Positions 32,086 through 40,336 of a DNA stretch of 64,000 bases are shown here, piece after piece. The notes under the pieces were generated by a model. That model was not told the DNA's origin, did not search any database, and saw only the letters and a program-made list of their open reading frames with translations. The stretch lies in assembly GCA_030813035.1 (NCBI GenBank), contig JAUSTV010000007.1; one strand, written 5' to 3'. The position numbers and the translations under genes were made by a program. Source of the DNA: Bacillus_BA fengqiuensis. Its GTDB lineage: Bacteria > Bacillota > Bacilli > Bacillales > Bacillaceae_H. Position 1 is the stretch's first letter. The number at the start of each line of letters is the position of its first letter.

Positions 32086-32854
32086 TATCATAAAGTCTCA
32101 GTTTACTAACGACTATTCAAACAGGGAAAAAACCATACAAATTAAACGATTTGCTTCGGCAGCCCCAATTGAGCAAGAAGAAGATTTTCGAGAGAGGTTG
32201 GAGCAAGAAGCCGAGAATCTTATTTTGGAAGCTCAGGCGAAAGCGGAAGCTATTGAACAGCAGTCACAAATGATGCTTTCACAAGTGAAGAGGCAAATTG
32301 AACATGATCAGCGACAGTGGGAGGAGGAACGACAAAGAATAGCCCAGGAAGCTAAGCAACAAGGATACGAGGAAGGGCTTCGTCAAGGTAAACAAGAAGG
32401 ACTGCAAGCTTATGAAACATTGCTTGATGAAGCAAGAGCAATGATTGAGCTTACCAAACAAGATTACTATTCTTATATGGAATCTTCTGAAGAAATCATT
32501 TTACATCTCGGTCTTGAAATTGCAGAAAAAATTATAGGGCAACAGTTGGCGCAAGATCCGGAAAAGCTTTTGTCTCTTGTCAGGACTGCACTTAAAGAAG
32601 TGAGGGAGCATAAGGAGATTCAGTTATTCGTCTCTGTTTCTTCTTACCCGTTCATTCAAGGATATAAAGAAGAGCTCATGTCTTTATTGAATGGGGAAAC
32701 AAGTTTATTCATTTACCCGGATGAAGAGCTGGAAGATATGTCCTGTATTATTGAGTCATCATTTGGCCGTATCGATGCGAGCGTAGACAGCCAGCTTGAT
32801 GAAATTAAAAAGCAATTAACGGATTTGCTGAAGGAAGATGTAAATGAGAGTTAA
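32078..32854 (+). CDS. fliH: Flagellar assembly protein FliH
   Basis: Negative regulator and stator-like partner of the export ATPase FliI. The 258 residues have a long Gln/Glu-rich helical N-terminal half with GxxxG-type spacing (QQGYEEGLRQGKQEGLQA) and a C-terminal domain (EIILHLGLEIAEKIIGQQL). I choose TTG at 32078: GGAGGAG (32062-32068) within fliG is 9 bases upstream. The in-frame GTG at 32060 sits at the binding site itself. Overlaps fliI by 11 bases. Confidence 0.93.
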   Translation: MSSIIKSQFTNDYSNREKTIQIKRFASAAPIEQEEDFRERLEQEAENLILEAQAKAEAIEQQSQMMLSQVKRQIEHDQRQWEEERQRIAQEAKQQGYEEGLRQGKQEGLQAYETLLDEARAMIELTKQDYYSYMESSEEIILHLGLEIAEKIIGQQLAQDPEKLLSLVRTALKEVREHKEIQLFVSVSSYPFIQGYKEELMSLLNGETSLFIYPDEELEDMSCIIESSFGRIDASVDSQLDEIKKQLTDLLKEDVNES

Positions 32855-34163
32855 AGAGTTGATTAACGAAGTAAAGCATATTTCTTCTTTTAAGCGTTAC
32901 GGCAAAGTAACGAGGGTCGTCGGTTTAATGATTGAATCGAAGGGCCCTGCCACTTCTATCGGTGACGTATGCTATATCCACATTGGACATTCCAATTCCC
33001 GTAAGCGAATCCAAGCGGAAGTGGTTGGTTTTAAAGAAGAGCATGTGATTTTAATGCCATATACATCTGTCCGGGATATTTCACCAGGCTGCATGGTGGA
33101 AACGACTGCAAAGCCGCTGCAAATTAAAGTGGGGGAAAGGCTTATTGGAAAGGTGCTCAATCCCCTTGGAGATCCATTAGATGGAAGCGGGTTGCCCCGA
33201 GGATTGAATCCTGTAATAACCGAACAATCTCCCCCCAATCCACTGGAACGTCCTCCTATTGTAGAGCCCATTGAAGTGGGTGTGCGTACAATTGATAGTT
33301 TATTAACTGTTGGAAATGGGCAGCGCATTGGTATATTTGCAGGAAGCGGCGTGGGGAAAAGTACGATGATGGGGATGATTGCCCGCAATACGAAAGCGGA
33401 TTTGAACGTAATTGCTTTAATTGGAGAACGTGGGCGTGAGGTGCGTGAATTTATTGAACGTGATTTAGGGCCCGAAGGTTTAACACGCTCAATTGTAATT
33501 GTAGCCACCTCCGATCAGCCTCCGTTAATGAGAATTAAAGGGGCATATACGGCAACGGCCATTGCGGAGTACTTTCGAGATCAAGGGTTGAATGTCATGT
33601 TTATGATGGATTCGGTTACCCGTGTGGCGATGGCTCAGCGTGAAATCGGATTGGCTGTTGGGGAACCGCCGACGACAAAAGGGTATACGCCTTCCGTCTT
33701 TGCTATTTTACCAAGCCTATTGGAAAGAACGGGGACGAATCAACGAGGATCAATCACAGCATTTTATACAGTGCTTGTGGATGGGGACGACATGAATGAG
33801 CCGATTGCAGATACGGTACGAGGCATTGTGGACGGCCATATCGTGCTCGACCGCAGCTTGGCCAACAAGGGTCAGTATCCGGCCATCAATGTGTTAAAAA
33901 GCGTTAGTCGCGTCATGAATAATATCGTTTCTCTGGAGCATCGAAAAGCCGCGGAAAAGCTGAGAGATTTATTGTCAACTTATATGGATTCTGAAGATTT
34001 AATCAGTATTGGTGCCTATAAACGGGGTTCTTCCCGTGAAATAGATGAGGCCATTCATTACTATCCAAAAATCATTTCATTTTTGAAGCAAGGAACCGAC
34101 CAAAAAATCTCGATTCATGAAAGCGTTCAAATGCTCCATGCTCTCATTGAGGAAGGTAATTGA
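32844..34163 (+). CDS. fliI: Flagellum-specific ATPase FliI
   Basis: Export ATPase related to F1 beta, powering type III protein secretion. The 439 residues contain Walker A in IFAGSGVGKSTMMG (near residue 168), LIGERGREVREFIE, Walker B region NVMFMMDSVTRVAMA, and the arginine-finger segment IGAYKRGSSREIDEA. The start ATG at 32844 lies in the end of fliH with AAGGAAGATG upstream. It is followed by fliJ two bases after the stop. Confidence 0.98.
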   Translation: MRVKELINEVKHISSFKRYGKVTRVVGLMIESKGPATSIGDVCYIHIGHSNSRKRIQAEVVGFKEEHVILMPYTSVRDISPGCMVETTAKPLQIKVGERLIGKVLNPLGDPLDGSGLPRGLNPVITEQSPPNPLERPPIVEPIEVGVRTIDSLLTVGNGQRIGIFAGSGVGKSTMMGMIARNTKADLNVIALIGERGREVREFIERDLGPEGLTRSIVIVATSDQPPLMRIKGAYTATAIAEYFRDQGLNVMFMMDSVTRVAMAQREIGLAVGEPPTTKGYTPSVFAILPSLLERTGTNQRGSITAFYTVLVDGDDMNEPIADTVRGIVDGHIVLDRSLANKGQYPAINVLKSVSRVMNNIVSLEHRKAAEKLRDLLSTYMDSEDLISIGAYKRGSSREIDEAIHYYPKIISFLKQGTDQKISIHESVQMLHALIEEGN

Positions 34164-34165
34164 TT

Positions 34166-34609
34166 ATGGCTTATCAGTATAAATTCGACCGAGTAATGTC
34201 CATCAAGGAAAACGAAAAAGACCGTTTAATGGCAGAATACAACGAAGCCGTGCAGGAATTTGAGAAAGTAGGGCAGCAACTGTACGAATATTTAAAACAA
34301 AAAGAACAATTGATTGATGAACATGCTGCAAAAATGAGAATGGGACTATCGATTATGGACGTGAAACAGTTCCAGCTTTTTATCGCCAACCTAGAAAAAA
34401 TGATTGCCGTTTATCAGCAAAAAGTGATGTCGGCACGTCAAACCATGCAACTGGCAGAGCTGAAGCTGCGCGATAAAAACATGGAAGTGAAGAAGTTCGA
34501 AAAAATGAAGGTGAAAGATTTTCAAAGATACAAAGAGACGCAAAAAGAGCTGGAGTCAAAACAAATGGACGAAGTGTCAATCCAGCAATATATGCTTAAG
34601 GGGAATTAG
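34166..34609 (+). CDS. fliJ: Flagellar export chaperone FliJ
   Basis: Coiled-coil stalk protein of the export ATPase, analogous to F1 gamma. The 147 residues are almost wholly helical and charged, beginning MAYQYKFDRVMSIKENEKDR. An in-frame TTG at 34160 is too close to GAGGAAGG; the ATG at 34166 is well spaced and gives the B. subtilis length (147). Confidence 0.94.
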   Translation: MAYQYKFDRVMSIKENEKDRLMAEYNEAVQEFEKVGQQLYEYLKQKEQLIDEHAAKMRMGLSIMDVKQFQLFIANLEKMIAVYQQKVMSARQTMQLAELKLRDKNMEVKKFEKMKVKDFQRYKETQKELESKQMDEVSIQQYMLKGN

Positions 34610-34617
34610 GTGAAAGT

Positions 34618-35229
34618 GTGGGTAAAGCACAAGGGATGTTAGAAGAGGAAAAGAAGCACAGTAAGCTGCAAGTATTTTTCTTTGTGATTTTTATTCCACT
34701 CGTCTTTACGATAATGATGGTTTATGTTCTGTTAACACTTTACGGTGTGGATGTTAATGGAAAAGTGAAAGAAGCAGTCAAGGACCTTCCGATTATTTCT
34801 AAAGAAGAACAGAAAGAACAAGAAGTGGAAGAACTAAATCTACAAAAATCACAGGATATTAAACAGCTGGAGACTTCCTTACAAGAAAAAAAGAAGAAAA
34901 TACATGATATGCAAGACAAACTCAACGAAAAAGATTTAGAAATTGAAAATTTGCAAATTCAGGTTCAGCGTCTCAACGAACAACTGGCGGAAGCCGATAA
35001 GAAAAGAGAGGCGGAACAAACAGGGCTAAAAGAAATGGTATCGGTGTACGAAAAAATGGCTCCGAAAAAAGCGGCTCTCATCATTTCAGAACTGGAAGAA
35101 GATAAGGCAATGATGCTGCTCTCACAGTTTAAGCCCGACAAGCTTTCTGCCATATTGGAAAAAATGGATCCGCCTATAGCAGCTAAATATACGGGGCTTC
35201 TATCCAAAGAGGTTTCAGAAAATGATTAG
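34618..35229 (+). CDS. ylxF: YlxF, FliG-like/MotE-like membrane protein
   Basis: Conserved fla/che protein of uncertain role. The 203 residues have one membrane segment (about residues 20-42), a charged coiled coil (about 60-140), and a C-terminal MgtE_N/FliG-middle-like domain (VYEKMAPKKAALIISELEED, then QFKPDKLSAILEKMDPP). This layout equals the MotE family, reported as a MotC chaperone in epsilonproteobacteria; the role in bacilli is not established. The start is GTG at 34618 with a modest TTAGGTGA site. Confidence 0.88.
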   Translation: MGKAQGMLEEEKKHSKLQVFFFVIFIPLVFTIMMVYVLLTLYGVDVNGKVKEAVKDLPIISKEEQKEQEVEELNLQKSQDIKQLETSLQEKKKKIHDMQDKLNEKDLEIENLQIQVQRLNEQLAEADKKREAEQTGLKEMVSVYEKMAPKKAALIISELEEDKAMMLLSQFKPDKLSAILEKMDPPIAAKYTGLLSKEVSEND

Positions 35230-35250
35230 CTATTGAAAGGAGGTGAACGT

Positions 35251-36636
35251 ATGAACGGCGTTATTTCTATCGTTCATAGCATCGTATCAGGCAATAGCCG
35301 CCCTTCCTCAGGCTCCTTTCAAAAAGAAGCATCGGCCGGGTTTGGTACCATACTAGCTGAAATCCAAGGGAAGGAAATGTTGCCGGCATTAGATAGTACC
35401 CGACATAACACTCCTCTAAACGTGGATGAAGATGTTTTACCGATGTTAAGTGAAATGACTCTTAACACAATAAGGAACATGGAAGAGCCAGAGTCGGCCC
35501 AGCAAGCGAACGGAGAATCAATTCAAGACTTTATATACGGATTAATTGAACAGTTACAGGTTGACCTTGCTCAAGATAGAGGGCTATTAGAGGATATGAT
35601 TTTACAAATCCAGCAATTCATTCAAAATCCACATTCAATCGATTCAGCCAATTTGCTGGACCATGCTCAGCTGCAGCAATTAACCGATGTAGAACAGTTG
35701 GCAGATAATATGGAGACTAGACCGGCCTTTGCAGCAATGTATGTATTATTAAAAGGGTTAGCCCAGGTGGTACCCAATGCCCAAGAACAGCTCAAACAAT
35801 TCAAGCAAGAAATAAACGGCCAACCAATGCCATCGTTAGCGCAAGTGGGAGAGTTAATGAAGAAATTGGAATTCCGACTTCAATCAATGAATTCAAGGAA
35901 CTCATTTAACCAGACGAATGGTACAAACAAATTTCTTGGACATACGTATCCTTTGACGGGGATAACGAACGGTGGGAAATTCTCTTCGCAGCAGCTGATG
36001 AATGGACCAATGCCATTTAACAATGGGGTTATGCAGACAAGCCTAATGGATAATCAACTGACAAAACCAATGCAAAGCGTGAACTTAGCGGGAAATGCAG
36101 ATCTAATCACATCATCTGAAACGGATCACGTTGTGGCAGCCTTGCCGATGAGTAAAGTCGAGCAGTTCGTGCTGCATATAGGGCAAATAAATGGAAAGAC
36201 GGATTCGGCTAAGCTTTATCAGGAGTTTCAGCAAATTTTAGTTAAAAGCACTTTTGCACAAAATGTCAACAATTCGAGGCTAACGATTCGACTCGCACCA
36301 GAGCATTTAGGTTCGCTGAAAATCGAATTAATCAAACAGGATCAAGTGATGATCGCAAAAATGATAACCTCGACACAGCAAGCAAAAGAGCTTCTTGAAT
36401 CACAATTATCTTCTTTAAAGCAAGCACTTATAAATGCGCACATTCAAGTAGAGAAAATAGACATTCAACAACAATTTCAACCATTGGAACGGTTTCTGAC
36501 TCAGCCGGATCAGCAGCAGGGGCAATCCCAGCAGCATTCAAAGTCCAATGAACAAAAGGAAGACAAGGAAGAGAATGAAGAGTCAAAAAGCTTTTTGAGT
36601 TCTCTAGAAGAAGAATTACTAAATATTAATGTTTAG
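35251..36636 (+). CDS. fliK: Flagellar hook-length control protein FliK
   Basis: Secreted ruler that sets hook length and triggers the export switch through FlhB. The 461 residues are Gln/Asn-rich and weakly conserved until the C-terminal Flg_hook domain (about 340-430): SRLTIRLAPEHLGSLKIELI followed by KELLESQLSSLKQAL. The tail is acidic and Gln-rich. AAAGGAGGTGA at 35237 is a near-perfect binding site for the ATG at 35251. Compare its C-terminal domain with YlqG. Confidence 0.95.
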   Translation: MNGVISIVHSIVSGNSRPSSGSFQKEASAGFGTILAEIQGKEMLPALDSTRHNTPLNVDEDVLPMLSEMTLNTIRNMEEPESAQQANGESIQDFIYGLIEQLQVDLAQDRGLLEDMILQIQQFIQNPHSIDSANLLDHAQLQQLTDVEQLADNMETRPAFAAMYVLLKGLAQVVPNAQEQLKQFKQEINGQPMPSLAQVGELMKKLEFRLQSMNSRNSFNQTNGTNKFLGHTYPLTGITNGGKFSSQQLMNGPMPFNNGVMQTSLMDNQLTKPMQSVNLAGNADLITSSETDHVVAALPMSKVEQFVLHIGQINGKTDSAKLYQEFQQILVKSTFAQNVNNSRLTIRLAPEHLGSLKIELIKQDQVMIAKMITSTQQAKELLESQLSSLKQALINAHIQVEKIDIQQQFQPLERFLTQPDQQQGQSQQHSKSNEQKEDKEENEESKSFLSSLEEELLNINV

Positions 36637-36645
36637 GTGATAGAC

Positions 36646-37284
36646 ATGGCCAACACAATAGACTCAAGTTTATATTTAGCAAACTACGAGAAAAAAACGC
36701 GCCAAACAGGTACAGATGTTTTAGGAAAAGATGACTTTCTGAAGATTTTGATGGTGCAGCTGCAAAATCAGGACCCATCCAACCCGTTAGAAGATAAAGA
36801 CTTTATCGCTCAAATGGCACAGTTCTCAACATTAGAACAAATGACGAATATGGCGCATTCATTTGAGACATTTGCCCAGCAACAAAATGAGTCGAATTTA
36901 ATCAACTATCAGCACATGATGGGAAAAGACGTAAAGTGGCACAAAATAGTTGAAGATGAAGATGGGAACGAAAAGGTAGAACAAGGAACGGGGATAGTCC
37001 AATCTCTTCTATATAAGGATGGAACTGTTGAATTTACATTAATGGACGGGACGGTTCTAAGTCCTGCTAACATCTCTGAAGTACATGAATTGTCAAATGA
37101 AAATTACATGGTGCAAGCAAGTCAATTAATTAATAAAAAGTTGACCTGGATGGATGAAAATGGAGAAAATCAAGAAGCAGCTGTTTCTTCCGTTATTTTT
37201 AAAGGGGGAAAAGCAACATTTGTAATGGACGACCATCATCAATCGAACATTACCATGGATCAAGTAATTAAAATCAGTCAATAA
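36646..37284 (+). CDS. flgD: Hook assembly scaffold FlgD
   Basis: Cap protein required for hook polymerisation. The 212 residues contain the N-terminal FlgD motif LGKDDFLKILMVQLQNQDPS then NPLEDKDFIAQMAQFS, and a C-terminal beta-rich region absent from the shortest Bacillus forms. The frame is open from GTG 36637, but TTAGGTGAT at 36633 favours the ATG at 36646. Confidence 0.95.
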   Translation: MANTIDSSLYLANYEKKTRQTGTDVLGKDDFLKILMVQLQNQDPSNPLEDKDFIAQMAQFSTLEQMTNMAHSFETFAQQQNESNLINYQHMMGKDVKWHKIVEDEDGNEKVEQGTGIVQSLLYKDGTVEFTLMDGTVLSPANISEVHELSNENYMVQASQLINKKLTWMDENGENQEAAVSSVIFKGGKATFVMDDHHQSNITMDQVIKISQ

Positions 37285-37303
37285 ATTTAAAGGAGGTGTG
37301 CTA

Positions 37304-37681
37304 GTGGATAGGCGAATTGTTCACGGTTTTCACACGACTCCTATTCCAAGACCTTCCATCAAGAGAAACATAGAGACAACTAGTTACTCGTTTAAAGATC
37401 AATTTCGTAATGAAATCGAAAAAACAGAGCTGAAAATCAGCAAACATGCCAAACAGAGAATGAATGAACGTGATATACAAATTGAGGATAATGAATGGGC
37501 CCAGCTTCAGGAGAAGGTGACGGAAGCAAAGAAAAAGGGTGTAAACGATTCTCTTGTTTTAATGAAAGACGTGGCACTTATCGTAAGTGCTAAAAACAAC
37601 ACGATTGTAACTGTCATGAATCGAGAAGAAACAAGGTCTCAAATTTTCACAAATATCAATGGAACAATAGTGATTGAATAA
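37304..37681 (+). CDS. Flagellar operon protein, TIGR02530 family
   Basis: Small soluble protein found in many Firmicute flagellar operons between flgD and the hook gene; function unknown. The 125 residues have a variable N terminus, then the conserved block ISKHAKQRMNERDIQI and a beta-rich end (LVLMKDVALIVSAKNNTIVT). Start GTG at 37304, seven bases after AGGAGG; GTG at 37298 overlaps the site. B. subtilis 168 appears to lack an equivalent here, as far as I recall. Confidence 0.85.
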   Translation: MDRRIVHGFHTTPIPRPSIKRNIETTSYSFKDQFRNEIEKTELKISKHAKQRMNERDIQIEDNEWAQLQEKVTEAKKKGVNDSLVLMKDVALIVSAKNNTIVTVMNREETRSQIFTNINGTIVIE

Positions 37682-37754
37682 GCTGGACCTAAGTATGAGG
37701 GGGCTTGGGCTGTTGACCGACTGATGCAGCCAATAAACGAAGGGAGAAAATAAG

Positions 37755-38606
37755 ATGTTACGATCCATGTATTCAGGAATAAGCGGGATGAAAAATTTTC
37801 AAGTAAAGCTTGATGTTATAGGTAATAACATTGCCAATGTCAATACATACGGCTTTAAAAAGGGAAGAACGACGTTTAAAGATATGGTGAGCCAACAGAT
37901 TTCCGGAGCAAGTGCACCTGGAAATGGAAAAGGCGGCGTGAATCCCAAACAAGTTGGTTTAGGTGCGCAAATCGGAACAATTGACACCGTTCATACACAA
38001 GGAAGTTTGCAAACAACTGGGAGAACATTGGATTTGTCTGTTTCAGGAGATGGTTTTTTTATAGTTGGTAATGGAACTCTTGATGGAAATGATGTTACTT
38101 CAGTTTCTAATTTCCAGTATACAAGAGCAGGTAATTTTTACTTGGATGAAAACGGATATATCGTAAACTCTGACGGTTTGTACCTAATTGGAGATACAGA
38201 TGTAGATGAGGCACCGAATACGGCTAATGGTGCCATCCAAATTCCTACTGATGCAAAGAGCTTTAGCATTGGTTCAGATGGTACAGTGAATTATGTAAAT
38301 GGTAACGGTACCCTTATAGCAGCTGGCAGGGTTATGGTGGCAAAGTTTTCGAATAATGACGGTCTTGAAAAAGTGGGACAAAATCTCTTTAGGAATACAG
38401 CTAACTCAGGTAACGCAAGTGTAAGTATCCCTGGCGGCACAGGCGGCGCAGGCAGTATCGTTGCCGGAACTCTTGAAATGTCCAATGTCGACCTTTCGGA
38501 GGAATTCACCGAAATGATCGTGGCACAACGCGGTTTCCAGGCCAATACTCGTATCATTTCAACATCAGACCAAATTTTGGAAGAATTAGTAAACTTGAAA
38601 CGATAG
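37755..38606 (+). CDS. flgG: Flagellar hook/rod protein of the FlgE/FlgG family
   Basis: Hook protein position in the Bacillus fla/che operon; databases name it flgE or flgG. The 283 residues start MLRSMYSGISGMKNFQVKLD with the rod motif VIGNNIANVNTYGFKKGRTT, have the FlgE-type core (LDLSVSGDGFFIVG) and end SNVDLSEEFTEMIVAQRGFQ then TRIISTSDQILEELV. It is about 20 residues longer than the B. subtilis protein (264), in the variable middle. AAGGGAG precedes the ATG. Confidence 0.95.
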   Translation: MLRSMYSGISGMKNFQVKLDVIGNNIANVNTYGFKKGRTTFKDMVSQQISGASAPGNGKGGVNPKQVGLGAQIGTIDTVHTQGSLQTTGRTLDLSVSGDGFFIVGNGTLDGNDVTSVSNFQYTRAGNFYLDENGYIVNSDGLYLIGDTDVDEAPNTANGAIQIPTDAKSFSIGSDGTVNYVNGNGTLIAAGRVMVAKFSNNDGLEKVGQNLFRNTANSGNASVSIPGGTGGAGSIVAGTLEMSNVDLSEEFTEMIVAQRGFQANTRIISTSDQILEELVNLKR

Positions 38607-38630
38607 TTTTATAGTCTAAAGGGGGGAACA

Positions 38631-38655
38631 GCCCGGGAGAGGATATTTCCCGGGC
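38631..38655 (+). promoter_or_regulatory. Hairpin between the SD-like sequence and the swrD start
   Basis: GCCCGGGA (38631-38638) pairs with TCCCGGGC (38648-38655) around GAGGATAT-T. AAAGGGGGG lies just 5' of it, and the swrD ATG is 10 bases 3'. No Shine-Dalgarno sequence lies directly before the ATG, so the hairpin may bring the upstream site close. Confidence 0.6.
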
Positions 38656-38665
38656 GCCTGTAAAA

Positions 38666-38875
38666 ATGATTGCAGTTACGCGACTGAATGGTAAATCATT
38701 TATGTTAAACGCTCTTTATATTGAACAAATTGAATCGTTTCCTGACACAACGATTGCGTTGACGAATGGGAAAAAATTTGTCGTTCGGGAATCGGTTGAA
38801 GAAGTGAACGAACTCATCACTTCTTTTTATCGAAAAGTCAATATAATAGGATGGCAAGATAGCGTGGAGGGGTAG
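38666..38875 (+). CDS. swrD: Swarming motility protein SwrD (FlbD family)
   Basis: Small flagellar protein; in B. subtilis SwrD (YlzI) increases flagellar power and is needed for swarming. The 69 residues match the FlbD family, starting MIAVTRLNGKSFMLNALYIE with the downstream NGKKFVVRES segment. No binding site is immediately upstream; the nearest G-rich tract is 40 bases away across a hairpin. It is followed three bases later by fliL. Confidence 0.92.
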   Translation: MIAVTRLNGKSFMLNALYIEQIESFPDTTIALTNGKKFVVRESVEEVNELITSFYRKVNIIGWQDSVEG

Positions 38876-38878
38876 TTC

Positions 38879-39307
38879 TTGTTTAAAAATAAACTGGTCA
38901 ATATTATGCTCATCATTTTATTGGCTCTCACTCTTGTTGGGACTGTTGCGGTTATCATGGTTTTAAAGTTAACTAATGTAGAAGAATCAGCAGAACCAAG
39001 TGCAAAGGAGTTAGTAGAGTCAACAGTTAGTATTGAAGAAATTACAACTAATTTGCTCAATGATCAATTTATTCGCATTTCTTTTACCATCCAAACTGAT
39101 GGGAAAACGGCAAAAAAAGAATTGGAAATGCGGGATTTCCAAGTTCGGGATGTGATCATTAAAGAATTGTCCGATATGAAAGCCGAGCAATTTCAAGGAC
39201 AAAAAGGTGTTGTAGAGCTAGAAGAACGGTTGAAAGTGAAAATCAATGAACTCATGCAAGAAGGAAAAGTTGTAAAAGTATATACAACCTCCAAAATGTT
39301 GCAGTAA
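38879..39307 (+). CDS. fliL: Flagellar basal-body associated protein FliL
   Basis: Single-pass membrane protein around the stator, affecting motor output. The 142 residues have one N-terminal membrane segment (about 5-27) and an extracytoplasmic SPFH/stomatin-like FliL domain (FIRISFTIQTDGKTAKKELE). The start is TTG at 38879 with GGAGGGG six bases upstream, inside the end of swrD. Length matches B. subtilis FliL (about 140). Confidence 0.93.
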   Translation: MFKNKLVNIMLIILLALTLVGTVAVIMVLKLTNVEESAEPSAKELVESTVSIEEITTNLLNDQFIRISFTIQTDGKTAKKELEMRDFQVRDVIIKELSDMKAEQFQGQKGVVELEERLKVKINELMQEGKVVKVYTTSKMLQ

Positions 39308-39337
39308 TCGTAAATATGCTTTGAGGAGGTGAGGGTG

Positions 39338-40336
39338 TTGGCTGGTGAAGTTTTATCACAACATGAAATAGACGCCCTGCTGTCGGCCCTGTCGACAGGG
39401 GAAATGAATGCCGAACAGTTAAAGAGTGAAGAGAACGAACGAAAAGTGAAAGTTTATGATTTTAAAAGGGCACTACGGTTTTCGAAAGATCAAATTAGGA
39501 GTTTGACGCGTATTCATGAAAACTTTGCCCGTATGTTATCCACGGTTTTGTCGGCAAGACTGCGCACGATCGTTCAAATATCTGTGGCTTCCGCCGACCA
39601 GATTCCATATGAAGAATTCATTCGGTCCGTTCCCAAAATGACCATCTTGAACGTGATTGAAATGCCGCCGCTTGAAGGGCGTGTTATTATGGAAGTGAAT
39701 CCAAACATCGGATATGCAATGGTGGATCGTGTACTGGGCGGCAGAGGAGAAAGCATTAATAAAATTGAAAGTTTGACAGAGATTGAAACAAAATTATTAA
39801 CGGCTTTATTCGACCGTGCTTTAGATAGTTTTCAGGAAGCCTGGGGCGGGATGGTGGATATTAATCCTTCATTATCCGACTTTGAAATCAATCCTCAGTT
39901 TTTGCAGATGATTTCACCAAATGAAACAGTTGTGGTCATTGCGCTCAATACACAAATCGCGGATACGACGGGGATGATTAATATTTGTATCCCTCATGTA
40001 GTGCTGGAGCCCATTATACCAAAGCTTTCGGTCCATTACTGGATGCAGTCGGCTAAAAAGGAACCGGCACCTTATGAACTGGAACTCTTACATAAGAAAA
40101 TTCAAGTTGCTGAGCTGCCTGTAGTGGCGGAACTTGGTTCGGCGGATATTTCCGTTCAAGAGTTTTTAATGTTAGATGTAGGGGATGTTATCCGGTTGAA
40201 TCAGGGAATTGACCATCCATTGACCATAAAAGTAGGAAGCATACCCAAATTTACAGCACAACCTGGGAAACTCAAAAGAAAGTTGGCTGTGCAAGTTTTA
40301 GAAGAAATAAAAGGGGGGGACAGCGATGATGAGTGA
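39338..40336 (+). CDS. fliM: Flagellar motor switch protein FliM
   Basis: C-ring protein that receives CheY-P. The 332 residues start MAGEVLSQHEIDALLSAL, whose LSQxEIDALL segment is the CheY-P docking peptide, followed by a CheC-like middle domain and a SpoA C-terminal domain. I choose TTG at 39338 (8 bases after GGAGG at 39325-39329) over the GTGs at 39329 and 39335, because it reproduces the B. subtilis N terminus and length (332). Overlaps fliY by 11 bases. Confidence 0.95.
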   Translation: MAGEVLSQHEIDALLSALSTGEMNAEQLKSEENERKVKVYDFKRALRFSKDQIRSLTRIHENFARMLSTVLSARLRTIVQISVASADQIPYEEFIRSVPKMTILNVIEMPPLEGRVIMEVNPNIGYAMVDRVLGGRGESINKIESLTEIETKLLTALFDRALDSFQEAWGGMVDINPSLSDFEINPQFLQMISPNETVVVIALNTQIADTTGMINICIPHVVLEPIIPKLSVHYWMQSAKKEPAPYELELLHKKIQVAELPVVAELGSADISVQEFLMLDVGDVIRLNQGIDHPLTIKVGSIPKFTAQPGKLKRKLAVQVLEEIKGGDSDDE

